Shown here: positions 57,376 through 64,000 of the stretch, piece by piece | Numbering within the stretch: position 1 is the stretch's first letter | Layout of the letters: each line of letters starts with the position of its first letter | From: Marasmitruncus massiliensis | Lineage (GTDB): Bacteria; Bacillota; Clostridia; Oscillospirales; Ruminococcaceae | Length of the DNA stretch: 64,000 nt | Assembly (NCBI RefSeq): GCF_900186535.1 | Contig: NZ_FYDE01000005.1 | Span: 1,464,895 to 1,528,894, forward strand | Direction of reading: 5' to 3' | The notes under the pieces: generated by a model | Databases searched by the model: none | Told to the model about the DNA's origin: nothing | Seen by the model: the letters and a program-made list of their open reading frames with translations, nothing else | Program-made: the position numbers and the translations under genes

Positions 57376-58239
57376 CTATCGGAACAGGCTTTTTATTGCA
57401 GGCAGCACTTTTACAGTCGTCTCATAACCAATTTCCATGCATTCTTCCATTCTCCCAAAGGAGAGCAGTCCAATATCATCCGGAAGGGAAGGGGTGAGCA
57501 GCAGCTTTTCTCCCTCAGACGCACATTCTTTTAGTCTGCTGCTCATTATGGAAAGCGACCGGGACGCTATTTCCAGTATATTCTGATTTTTAAGCTGCTT
57601 GTATTGTTCGGAAATATCTACGGCCAGTACATTGGCTTCCCCCGCTGCGAGCAGCAGGTTCACAGGCAGAACGTCGGTTACCCCGCCGTCAACAAGATAC
57701 AGATTGCCTATTTGTTTGGGGCGGAAAACGGTTGGAACGGCAATGCTGGCGCGCATCGCTTCCGAAAGGAGGACGTCCGACTGCCAAAGAATTGTCTCAG
57801 ACTGCTTGTTCAAAGGAATCCTGTTTGTGAATACGACTGTCCTGTTGCGGTTAATATCCACTGCCGGAATGACAGTTTTTAGCTTACTATCCTGTATTGC
57901 CAGGCTTTTTGTGTATTTTTTAAAAACTTTTTCCAGCCGGTTCCCTTTGATCAGCCCCGACAACGTAACAGGCCGATTTGTCAGGAACTGCAATACTGCC
58001 TTTAAGATTCCTGCGTAATCCGGATCGACAAAAAGGTAGCCGGTTTTGGACAGCCATTTTACCAGCTGAACCATTTCGTCCGGAGTTACGCCGGCCGCAT
58101 AAAGCCCCGCCACGACGCTGCCCGCGCTTGTACCCGCTATCGACACCGGGAGCAGGCCGTTCTCATGTAATGCACGGAGCACACCGACGTGGGCGGCTCC
58201 CCGGACTCCTCCGCCTGCCAGCGCGATTCCAAAAGACAT
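57376..58239 (-). CDS. Patatin-like phospholipase
   Basis: A 287-residue serine acyl hydrolase of the RssA/YlbK type. The oxyanion motif GGGVRG (9-14), nucleophile Ser38 in GTSAGS and the catalytic Asp in VDGGVTDVLP (about 190) form the Ser-Asp dyad. It has no signal peptide. It hydrolyses lipid esters; the true substrate is unknown. It is a single gene on the minus strand. Confidence 0.9.
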   Translation of the reverse strand: MSFGIALAGGGVRGAAHVGVLRALHENGLLPVSIAGTSAGSVVAGLYAAGVTPDEMVQLVKWLSKTGYLFVDPDYAGILKAVLQFLTNRPVTLSGLIKGNRLEKVFKKYTKSLAIQDSKLKTVIPAVDINRNRTVVFTNRIPLNKQSETILWQSDVLLSEAMRASIAVPTVFRPKQIGNLYLVDGGVTDVLPVNLLLAAGEANVLAVDISEQYKQLKNQNILEIASRSLSIMSSRLKECASEGEKLLLTPSLPDDIGLLSFGRMEECMEIGYETTVKVLPAIKSLFR

Positions 58240-58320
58240 GACAATCCCTCCGCTCGTTTTATCAAGATGTCATATTCTATGCGAACCACAAAAAAATTGC
58301 CCGCGTACTCCATTCAACTC

Positions 58321-58368
58321 AAAACGGTGCCATAAGCGTACAAAAACGCTTGATGGCACCGTTTTTTT
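58321..58368. terminator. Terminator hairpin
   Basis: AAAACGGTGCCAT and ATGGCACCGTTTT form the outer stem, AGCGT/ACGCT the inner one. The plus side has seven T, the minus side four T. It would end the Cys-rich small gene on the minus strand. Confidence 0.8.
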
Positions 58369-58397
58369 AAAATTTTTTGCCGGATGGTTTTGAGCGG

Positions 58398-58547
58398 TCA
58401 GTTAGTTTTTTTTATATTGTTTTTCTGAGCTGTTTTCCAGCAAAACGGAAGCGGGTACTTTTTGCTGTTTTTATGGTGTTCGATGCATTCTTCGCATAGA
58501 CCGTATCTTTTACAGTTTTTCCATCTGCATGGACATGCAGCCTGCAT
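58398..58547 (-). CDS. Small Cys-rich protein, probable metal binding
   Basis: A 49-residue protein with CPCRWKNCKRYGLCEECIEH, then HHKNSKKYPLPFC: seven Cys and paired His that could hold zinc or iron. I recognise the pattern from short uncharacterised proteins in clostridia but no function. The ATG at 58547 is 18 bases from AAGGAG, which is long, so an upstream non-ATG start is possible. Confidence 0.6.
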   Translation of the reverse strand: MQAACPCRWKNCKRYGLCEECIEHHKNSKKYPLPFCWKTAQKNNIKKTN

Positions 58548-58787
58548 TTTTTCCAGTATAATGATCTCCTTTCGAATCGTAAAATAGAGCAATCGGAATA
58601 AACTATATCATAACATTCAGCTGTTTAAATAGCCAGATTTTAAATGTAACAGAGAATTATTTCCAAAACAGGCTTCTTTTGAGGCGAAAATTTATCCTGA
58701 ATCTATTTCATTCTGAAACATGCTGTGATAAAATAAAATTAAATAAGCAAATTCTGGAAACTGCTTAAAAAAGAGGAGGAATTGTCT

Positions 58788-60368
58788 ATGAAACCAGCAT
58801 GGTGTAAAAAACTACTTTCCCTTGCAGTCAGTGCGGTCCTGACAGTAGGAATGCTTTCCATGGCGGCATTCGCCGAAGGAAACAGCGAAACAGTAATCAA
58901 GCTGTTTCATACGAATGACGTGCATTCCCGCTATGATGCAGCTGTGGAAGACGACGGGACGCTCGGCAGCTTCGGGTATGCGCGTCTGAAAACGCTGATT
59001 GATTCCAATTCCGGCGGCGCGGATGGAGTTTTTGTTTTTGACGCGGGCGACACATTCCACGGACAGCCGTTTGCAACGCTCAACCGCGGCTCCAGTATTT
59101 CGGCGCTTATGAAAGCGGTCGGTTATAATGCGATGGTCGTGGGCAACCATGACTTTAATTATGGCTACCGCCGGACCCCAACGCTGGCGTATTTGGCACA
59201 GGTGAAACTCCTGGGTGCAAATGTCCTGAAAAAAAGCGACGGAACCATAGCGGACGGTTTCGCCGAGTATCAGTTCTATAAGGTTAACGGGGTAAAAATC
59301 GGCGTGTTCGGCCTTTCCACACCGGAGACCGCATACAAGACCAACCCCAAAAATGTTGATGCAGTTCAGTTTGCCGATCCCGTCAAGACGGCTAAGCAGG
59401 TTGTTAAAAAGCTGCGCGAGAAACAGGCGGATGTGGTCATCTGCCTCGCACATCTGGGAATTGACGCAGCAAGCGGTAAAAATACCAGCACCTATCTCGC
59501 ACAGAATGTGGACGGAATCGATTTGATTATTGACGGACACAGCCATTCAACGCCTGACAGCTATCAAAAGGTGAATGACACGGTCATCACGAGTGCCGGC
59601 GAATATATGGAATATGTCGGCATGGTGACGATTGAAGTGGACGCTGATAAAAAGGTTTCGGTAAATGCAGATGCATTCAAAGCATCCGATTTTAAAGCTG
59701 ACGCTTTGGAGCCCGATGCAAAGGTTCAGACAATGATTGACCGCGTGAAAAAAGCGCAGGAGCCGAGGCTGAATGCAGTGGTGGCCTCCGCTCCGGAAGT
59801 ATTGGACGGGGAACGCGAGAATGTCAGGACCGGTGAAACCAACCTGTCACGCCTCGTTGCTTCGGCAATGCTGAAAGAGAGCGGCGCGGACATTGCAATG
59901 ACGAACGGAGGAGGCATCCGCGCGTCGATCGATGCAGGCCCGATCACGGTGGGCGAAGTGCAGACTGTTCTGCCGTTCGGCAACTATATTGTTACAGTTC
60001 AGCTGACCGGTAAGGAAGTCCGGGAAGCAGTGGAGCATGGACTTCCTGGTCTGGCAAACGGGAGCTTGGAAGTGATCGGCAATAAAATCCAGGCTGCGGG
60101 CCTCGAAGTAACCTATGACCCTTCCAAACCGGCAGGCAGCAGGATCGTTACCATCACGCATAACGGTGAGAAGATCGTTGACAGCAAGACCTATCTGGTT
60201 GCGACAAATGACTTTATGGCAGCCGGCGGTGATGATTATACCATGCTTAACAAGAAGGTGGTCAACGAGTTCGCCGCGCTTGATGAGGCGGTTATCCACT
60301 ATCTGAATGAAGAGGGAAGCAAAGGAATTTCTGAAATTTCAAACGAATCCCGCATTGTAAGAATCTAA
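58788..60368 (+). CDS. Secreted 5'-nucleotidase / 2',3'-cyclic phosphodiesterase family
   Basis: A 526-residue exported enzyme with a signal peptide (1-27, AAFAEG). The N-terminal metallophosphatase domain has HTNDVHSRYD, DAGDTFHGQP, GNHDFNYG, ICLAHLG and DGHSHSTPD. The C-terminal 5'-nucleotidase domain (about 330-520) has ERENVRTGETNLSRLVASAM, TNGGGIRASID, LPFGNY and VATNDFMAAGGDDY. It dephosphorylates nucleotides outside the cell. No wall anchor is seen. The ATG at 58788 follows GAGGAGGA; a 24-bp terminator stem follows. Confidence 0.93.
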   Translation: MKPAWCKKLLSLAVSAVLTVGMLSMAAFAEGNSETVIKLFHTNDVHSRYDAAVEDDGTLGSFGYARLKTLIDSNSGGADGVFVFDAGDTFHGQPFATLNRGSSISALMKAVGYNAMVVGNHDFNYGYRRTPTLAYLAQVKLLGANVLKKSDGTIADGFAEYQFYKVNGVKIGVFGLSTPETAYKTNPKNVDAVQFADPVKTAKQVVKKLREKQADVVICLAHLGIDAASGKNTSTYLAQNVDGIDLIIDGHSHSTPDSYQKVNDTVITSAGEYMEYVGMVTIEVDADKKVSVNADAFKASDFKADALEPDAKVQTMIDRVKKAQEPRLNAVVASAPEVLDGERENVRTGETNLSRLVASAMLKESGADIAMTNGGGIRASIDAGPITVGEVQTVLPFGNYIVTVQLTGKEVREAVEHGLPGLANGSLEVIGNKIQAAGLEVTYDPSKPAGSRIVTITHNGEKIVDSKTYLVATNDFMAAGGDDYTMLNKKVVNEFAALDEAVIHYLNEEGSKGISEISNESRIVRI

Positions 60369-60371
60369 AAC

Positions 60372-60425
60372 AAGCCTAAAAAAGCAGCCGCCGGATATTC
60401 TTCCGGCGGCTGCTTTTTTAGGCTT
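60372..60425. terminator. Very long intrinsic terminator
   Basis: A perfect 24-bp stem (60372-60395 with 60402-60425, loop TATTCT) with internal A6/T6 tracts; works for both the nucleotidase and the convergent Dabb gene. Confidence 0.92.
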
Positions 60426-60434
60426 GGGCCAATC

Positions 60435-60734
60435 TCATTCTGCTTCGTAATCACATGCGACGCGTTCTATAATCACCTTTTTAATAAAATCCTTGCATTT
60501 GACATGAGCCGGATGCACATCGTAGGCGGCAAGCGCTTCGGGAGATACAAACTTGGAGTAAAGCACGACGTCGTAGTTTTTCGGGTTGGTATCGATCCCC
60601 ACTTCCAGCTTGAGGATGCCGTCAATTTTCTCGGGCAGCGCTTCGAGCATCTGCTTGATTTGCAGGGCGTTTTCAGTACGGGTGCTGCCCTGAGCAACGT
60701 CTTCCAGCTTCCACATGACGATATGTTTGATCAT
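60435..60734 (-). CDS. Dabb-family (stress-responsive A/B barrel) protein
   Basis: A 99-residue single-domain protein: MIKHIVMWKL start, VGIDTNPKNYDVVLYSKF, then YDVHPAHVKCKDFIKKV. These small dimeric barrels are often of unknown function. The SD is AGGAGG, with about 8 bases before the ATG. It lies between the nucleotidase and comM. Confidence 0.88.
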   Translation of the reverse strand: MIKHIVMWKLEDVAQGSTRTENALQIKQMLEALPEKIDGILKLEVGIDTNPKNYDVVLYSKFVSPEALAAYDVHPAHVKCKDFIKKVIIERVACDYEAE

Positions 60735-60792
60735 AAATAGTAGACCTCCTGAATTTTTTAATCGTTTACTCTAATAGGAATGGGATATAAAA

Positions 60793-62325
60793 TTAATTTC
60801 CGCGTGCCCAGTATTTGCGGTCAAGGCTGCGGTATTGGACAGCTTCCGAAATGTGGGACATTTGAATCTGTTCGCTTCCGTCCAGATCCGCAATTGTGCG
60901 GGACACTTTTAAAATCCGGTCGTATGCCCGCCCCGACAGTCCCAGCTTCTCAAATACCAGCCGGAGCGTGCGTTCCGCATCCGGGGAAAGCGGGCATGCT
61001 TCTGCCAGCAGGGAAGGGGGGATGCGCGCGTTGCAGGAGATTCCGGTGCCGGAAAAGCGTTTTTGCTGAATCTCGCGCGCCGCGGCAACTCTTTGTTTAA
61101 TATCAGCGGAGGGCTCTTCTTTTTGTGAGGAAACCAGCTGTTCGTAATTGACGGGCATTACTTCGACATGCAGATCGATTCTGTCAAGCAACGGGCCGGA
61201 TACTTTATTCAAATAGGATGCCACGCGGGTTTCCGAGCAGGTGCACGGGTGAGTCGGGTGCCCGTAATAACCGCAGGGGCAGGGGTTCATTGCCGCCACC
61301 AGCATAATGCGGCTTGGGTAGCTTAGACGCGCGTTTGCGCGGGCAATCGTGAGAACGCCGTCCTCCAGCGGCTGGCGCAGCGCTTCCATAGCGGGACGCT
61401 GGAACTCCGGAAGCTCGTCCAGAAACAGGACGCCGTTATGTGCCAGCGACAGTTCTCCGGGCTGCGGAACCGCGCCGCCGCCGCATAATCCGGCGGGGGA
61501 AACCGTGTGGTGCGGTGACCGGAACGGGCGAATTCTGATGAGCGGCGTATTCGCCGGCAGCTGGCCGCAGGCGGAATAAATTTTCGTGGTTTCAATGGCT
61601 TCCTCCATGCTCATTTCCGGCAAAATCGACGGCAGCCGTTTGGCAAGCATGCTCTTCCCGGTACCAGGCGCGCCAATCAGCAGGACGTTATGGCTGCCGG
61701 CCGCGGCGATTTCCAGTGCGCGCTTGGCTGCCTGCTGGCCTTTCACATCCTGAAAATCCGGGACAGGAGGAATTGTGACGTCCTCGAATTTTACGCCCGA
61801 CGCAAGCTCCAAGGGCGCTTCACCGCGTAAAAAAGCAATCAGTTCATCAACGGAATGAACGGCATAGACGTCCATCCCCTGCACAACGGAAGCCTCCGCG
61901 GCATTCTGACATGGAATAAACGCCCGCTTGATACCTAATTTTGAAGCTCCGAGCAGCATTGGCAGTACGCCGTTCACACGGTGGAGCTGACCGGAAAGCG
62001 AAAGCTCTCCCAGAAAAACACTGCCTTCGAGATTGTCCGGCAAAACGCCCTGCGCACAGAGCAGTCCGATAAAAATTGGAAGATCGTAAAGGGAACCGGC
62101 CTTTTTGATATCGGCAGGCGCAAGGTTTACGACGATTCGTCCGTCCGGAAACGGGTAGTGACAGTGAAAAAACACGGAACGGACACGTTCCCGCGATTCT
62201 TTCACCGCAGCGTCCGGCAGGCCCACAATGTCGAACAGCGGCACCATGCGGGCGAGGCTGACTTCCACGGTTACAGGGAACGGCTCAATTCCCGCCAGCC
62301 CCAGGCTTTGGATGGTTGACAGCAT
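60793..62325 (-). CDS. comM: YifB/ComM-family Mg-chelatase-like AAA+ ATPase
   Basis: A 510-residue protein. The N-terminal Lon-protease-like (ChlI) domain reads VEVSLARMVPLFDIVGLPDA. The AAA+ domain has Walker A GAPGTGKSM (about 218) and FLDELPEFQRPAMEALRQPL. The zinc/C-terminal part has CPCGYYGHPTHPCTCSE. In other bacteria ComM is a hexameric branch-migration helicase that helps integrate DNA in transformation, which fits the ComEA-like protein at 10.7 kb. The ATG at 62325 follows GGGAG; the longer frame is leader. Confidence 0.92.
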   Translation of the reverse strand: MLSTIQSLGLAGIEPFPVTVEVSLARMVPLFDIVGLPDAAVKESRERVRSVFFHCHYPFPDGRIVVNLAPADIKKAGSLYDLPIFIGLLCAQGVLPDNLEGSVFLGELSLSGQLHRVNGVLPMLLGASKLGIKRAFIPCQNAAEASVVQGMDVYAVHSVDELIAFLRGEAPLELASGVKFEDVTIPPVPDFQDVKGQQAAKRALEIAAAGSHNVLLIGAPGTGKSMLAKRLPSILPEMSMEEAIETTKIYSACGQLPANTPLIRIRPFRSPHHTVSPAGLCGGGAVPQPGELSLAHNGVLFLDELPEFQRPAMEALRQPLEDGVLTIARANARLSYPSRIMLVAAMNPCPCGYYGHPTHPCTCSETRVASYLNKVSGPLLDRIDLHVEVMPVNYEQLVSSQKEEPSADIKQRVAAAREIQQKRFSGTGISCNARIPPSLLAEACPLSPDAERTLRLVFEKLGLSGRAYDRILKVSRTIADLDGSEQIQMSHISEAVQYRSLDRKYWARGN

Positions 62326-62412
62326 ACTCCCATCATTCCCTCGTTGTGATATGGGAAAATTATACTGCAATCGTTTGAAAAATGCAATTCGGGCTTCTTA
62401 CAGTTGGCTTTA

Positions 62413-62985
62413 TCAAAGGCCAAAGGTGTGCTCAATGAAAATTTTGAGCCCGATTGCAACAAGAATGATGCCGCCCAAAACCTCCGCGCGCTTCCCAAGC
62501 ACCAGGCCAAACCGATGCCCGAGGAAAGCCCCGACAAGACAGCATAGAAACGTGATGACGCCGACAAAAGCGGCTGCCTGAAGGATCGCGACCTGCATGA
62601 CCGCAAAACCGATGCCGACGGCAAGCGCGTCAATGCTTGTGGCGACTGCCTGCAAAAACAGCACGCGGAAGGTAAAACATCGCTGGGCCGGACAGGAATC
62701 GGGACGCCGGAGTTCCAAAATACCGTCATAAATCATCTTACCGCCGATGGCGCCTAACAGAATCAATGCAATCCAATGGTCGAGGAAGCTGATTGCATTG
62801 CTGAAAGTACGGCCTGCAAAATAGCCGATCATCGGCATCAGCATCTGAAACAAGCCGAATGAAAACGCGGCCGCGAAGATTTGTTTGATGCCGAAGTTGC
62901 GAAAGCACATCCCGTTGGAAACGGATACGGCGAAAGCATCCATCGAAAGCCCCAATGCGATCAGAAAAAGTGTAGCGGTGCCCAA
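62413..62985 (-). CDS. mntP: Manganese efflux pump MntP
   Basis: A 190-residue protein with six membrane segments and the two MntP motifs: LGLSMDAFAVSVSNGM (first repeat, Asp) and ATSIDALAVGIGFAVM (second repeat, Asp). It exports Mn2+. The start is TTG at 62985, with GGAGGAAT upstream. The 5' leader carries a yybP-ykoY-type Mn riboswitch with a terminator, which fits the function well. Confidence 0.94.
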   Translation of the reverse strand: MGTATLFLIALGLSMDAFAVSVSNGMCFRNFGIKQIFAAAFSFGLFQMLMPMIGYFAGRTFSNAISFLDHWIALILLGAIGGKMIYDGILELRRPDSCPAQRCFTFRVLFLQAVATSIDALAVGIGFAVMQVAILQAAAFVGVITFLCCLVGAFLGHRFGLVLGKRAEVLGGIILVAIGLKIFIEHTFGL

Positions 62986-63044
62986 TAAAATTCCTCCTGC
63001 CCAGCTGCCGGAAAGCAGCTATCTAACATTATGTCCTGTATTCA

Positions 63045-63172
63045 TATGAAAAGACCCATGAATACCCAAAAAGGGCATCCATGGGTCTTGTTCTTTCAGA
63101 CAGGCCAGACCATTCGGTCATCGTGTTGACATGCCACGCAAAGATGCGCAAACTACTCCCCCACGCATATTG
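63045..63172 (-). promoter_or_regulatory. yybP-ykoY-type manganese riboswitch of mntP
   Basis: On the minus strand the leader contains the hallmark GGGGGAGTAG (63153-63162) and, later, TGTCAACA (63122-63129), followed by a downstream arm ending ATGGTCTGGCC. The expression platform is a terminator hairpin at 63050-63089 (AAGACCCATG/CATGGGTCTT plus CCC/GGG) with a short T run. Mn2+ would favour the aptamer and allow read-through into mntP. Recognition is from the conserved motifs; a covariance search would confirm it. Confidence 0.85.
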
Positions 63173-63178
63173 TTTTAT

Positions 63179-63207
63179 ATTATAACATAGATTATCATAG
63201 ACTGCAA
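63179..63207 (-). promoter_or_regulatory. Promoter of mntP leader
   Basis: On the minus strand: TTGCAG (63202-63207), 17-base spacer, TATAAT (63179-63184), just upstream of the riboswitch. Confidence 0.78.
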
Positions 63208-63254
63208 GCCTGTCCCCACGGTTTTTACGGATTTTTTATGCGCTGCCGATATGA

Positions 63255-63283
63255 TTGACTTTGACCGGCCAAAACGCTATCAT
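63255..63283 (+). promoter_or_regulatory. Promoter of phosphohexomutase gene
   Basis: TTGACT (63255-63260), 17-base spacer, TATCAT (63278-63283). Confidence 0.65.
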
Positions 63284-63329
63284 GGAGATAAGAAACAGGA
63301 TCAGTTTTCAATACAGGAGGGTGCATGTA

Positions 63330-64000
63330 ATGGATACAAAAGCACTTTTTGAACGGTGGTTGAACACCTCTATGGACGACCCCGACCTTACCGATGAACT
63401 TAACGCGGTCAGAGGCAGGGAAGACGAGATTTTTGACCGCTTTTACCGTGATCTGGAATTCGGAACCGCCGGGCTGCGCGGAGTGATCGGCGCGGGTACA
63501 AATCGCATGAATATCTATACCATCCGCCGCGCGACACAGGGGCTTGCCGATTACCTCAATGGAAAAAACAGCCGGCCGTCGGTTGCGATTTCCTACGATA
63601 GCCGGATCAAATCGGATGTATTTTCAAAAGAAGCCGCAAATGTTTTAGCGGCAAATGGAATTCAGGTCTTTTTATATAAGGAACTGATGCCGGTGCCCGC
63701 GCTTTCCTTCGCGACCCGCGAACTGCATTGCGACGCCGGAATTATGGTGACTGCTTCCCATAACCCTGCGAAATACAACGGCTATAAGGTATATGGCGGG
63801 GACGGCTGCCAAATGACGGAAACAGCCGCGGATGCCGTTCTTGCACAGATCAATCAGCTGGATATTTTTGAGGATGTCCGCCGTTCGGATTTTGATCAGG
63901 CGGTCCGGAACGGGAAAATCGAATGGATTTCAGAGGCCCTGATTGATCGCTTTATCGCCGCGGTTCTGGCCCAGCAGGTCAATCCCGGTGTTTGCGCCGG
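63330..64000 (+). CDS. Phosphoglucomutase/phosphomannomutase (3' end beyond window)
   Basis: The first 223 codons of an alpha-D-phosphohexomutase, still open at the window end. The start MDTKALFERWLN follows GGAGG by 9 bases. Visible motifs are LEFGTAGLRGVIGAGTNRMN (substrate/entry loop) and TASHNPAKYNGYKVYGGDG with the phospho-acceptor Ser143. Long clostridial members (about 570 aa) interconvert glucose-1- and glucose-6-phosphate, feeding wall and glycogen synthesis. The exact sugar cannot be told from this part. Confidence 0.92.
   Translation, partial: MDTKALFERWLNTSMDDPDLTDELNAVRGREDEIFDRFYRDLEFGTAGLRGVIGAGTNRMNIYTIRRATQGLADYLNGKNSRPSVAISYDSRIKSDVFSKEAANVLAANGIQVFLYKELMPVPALSFATRELHCDAGIMVTASHNPAKYNGYKVYGGDGCQMTETAADAVLAQINQLDIFEDVRRSDFDQAVRNGKIEWISEALIDRFIAAVLAQQVNPGVCA

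Overview
The window looks like chromosomal DNA from an anaerobic, spore-forming, flagellated Gram-positive bacterium of the class Clostridia. Moderate to high GC, MAHKK-type L27 without an N-terminal extension, a reverse rubrerythrin, NfnAB, AdhE and GHL/BIg2 surface proteins fit the Oscillospiraceae/Ruminococcaceae side (Ethanoligenens/Caproiciproducens-like). That placement is an inference from gene content, not from a database match. Nearly all of the window is dense housekeeping sequence. I see no rRNA, phage, insertion sequence or CRISPR array.

Layout. 1-9 kb: YfmF/YfmH M16 pair, lgt, folD; rplU-rpmA-obgE-mrnC-yitT; an Asn-rich repeat ORF; reverse rubrerythrin behind a PerR/Fur-like box. 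9-17 kb: a truncated alkD remnant, DUF1836, hemolysin III, a ComEA-like HhH protein, a zinc-ribbon protein, a GHL10 lipoprotein and a 1359-residue surface protein (TIM barrel + amidase_3 + four BIg2). 17-24 kb: nfnAB, a SpoIVFA/SpoIVFB-like pair and a radical SAM TIGR03960/TIGR03936 pair. 24-29 kb: rplS-lepB-rbgA-rnhB-yraN-dipeptidase-phosphoesterase. 29-39 kb: tig-clpP-clpX-lon-engB-lysA, a YerC-type TrpR-like regulator, a methyltransferase and hslO. 39-44 kb: a divergent cis-prenyltransferase, an APH-like kinase fold lacking both key Asp residues, and adhE under a Rex-type operator. 44-47 kb: a NifX-like protein and a LexA-box-controlled radical SAM/TIGR03915 DNA-metabolism operon. 47-50 kb: flagellin with CsrA-type leader sites, class B sortase and a cupin. 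50-55 kb: a tRNA Val-Asp-Phe-Gly operon and a gerA-gerC-x-gerB germinant-receptor operon on the minus strand. 55-64 kb: TraX-like, CAP protein, patatin, a Cys-rich small protein, a 5'-nucleotidase, a Dabb protein, comM, mntP behind a yybP-ykoY-type Mn riboswitch, and the 5' part of a phosphohexomutase.

How it works together. Several redox and stress circuits can be read directly: Rex on adhE (NADH/NAD ratio), PerR/Fur on reverse rubrerythrin (peroxide), LexA on the radical SAM pair (DNA damage), a Mn riboswitch on the Mn exporter, and CsrA on flagellin translation. Protein quality control (tig, clpP, clpX, lon, hslO) and ribosome assembly GTPases (obgE, rbgA, engB) are concentrated here. Sporulation and germination are represented by the SpoIVF-like pair and the ger operon. 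The best candidate for a poorly described system is the SOS-box-controlled radical SAM + TIGR03915 operon at 44.68-46.88 kb.
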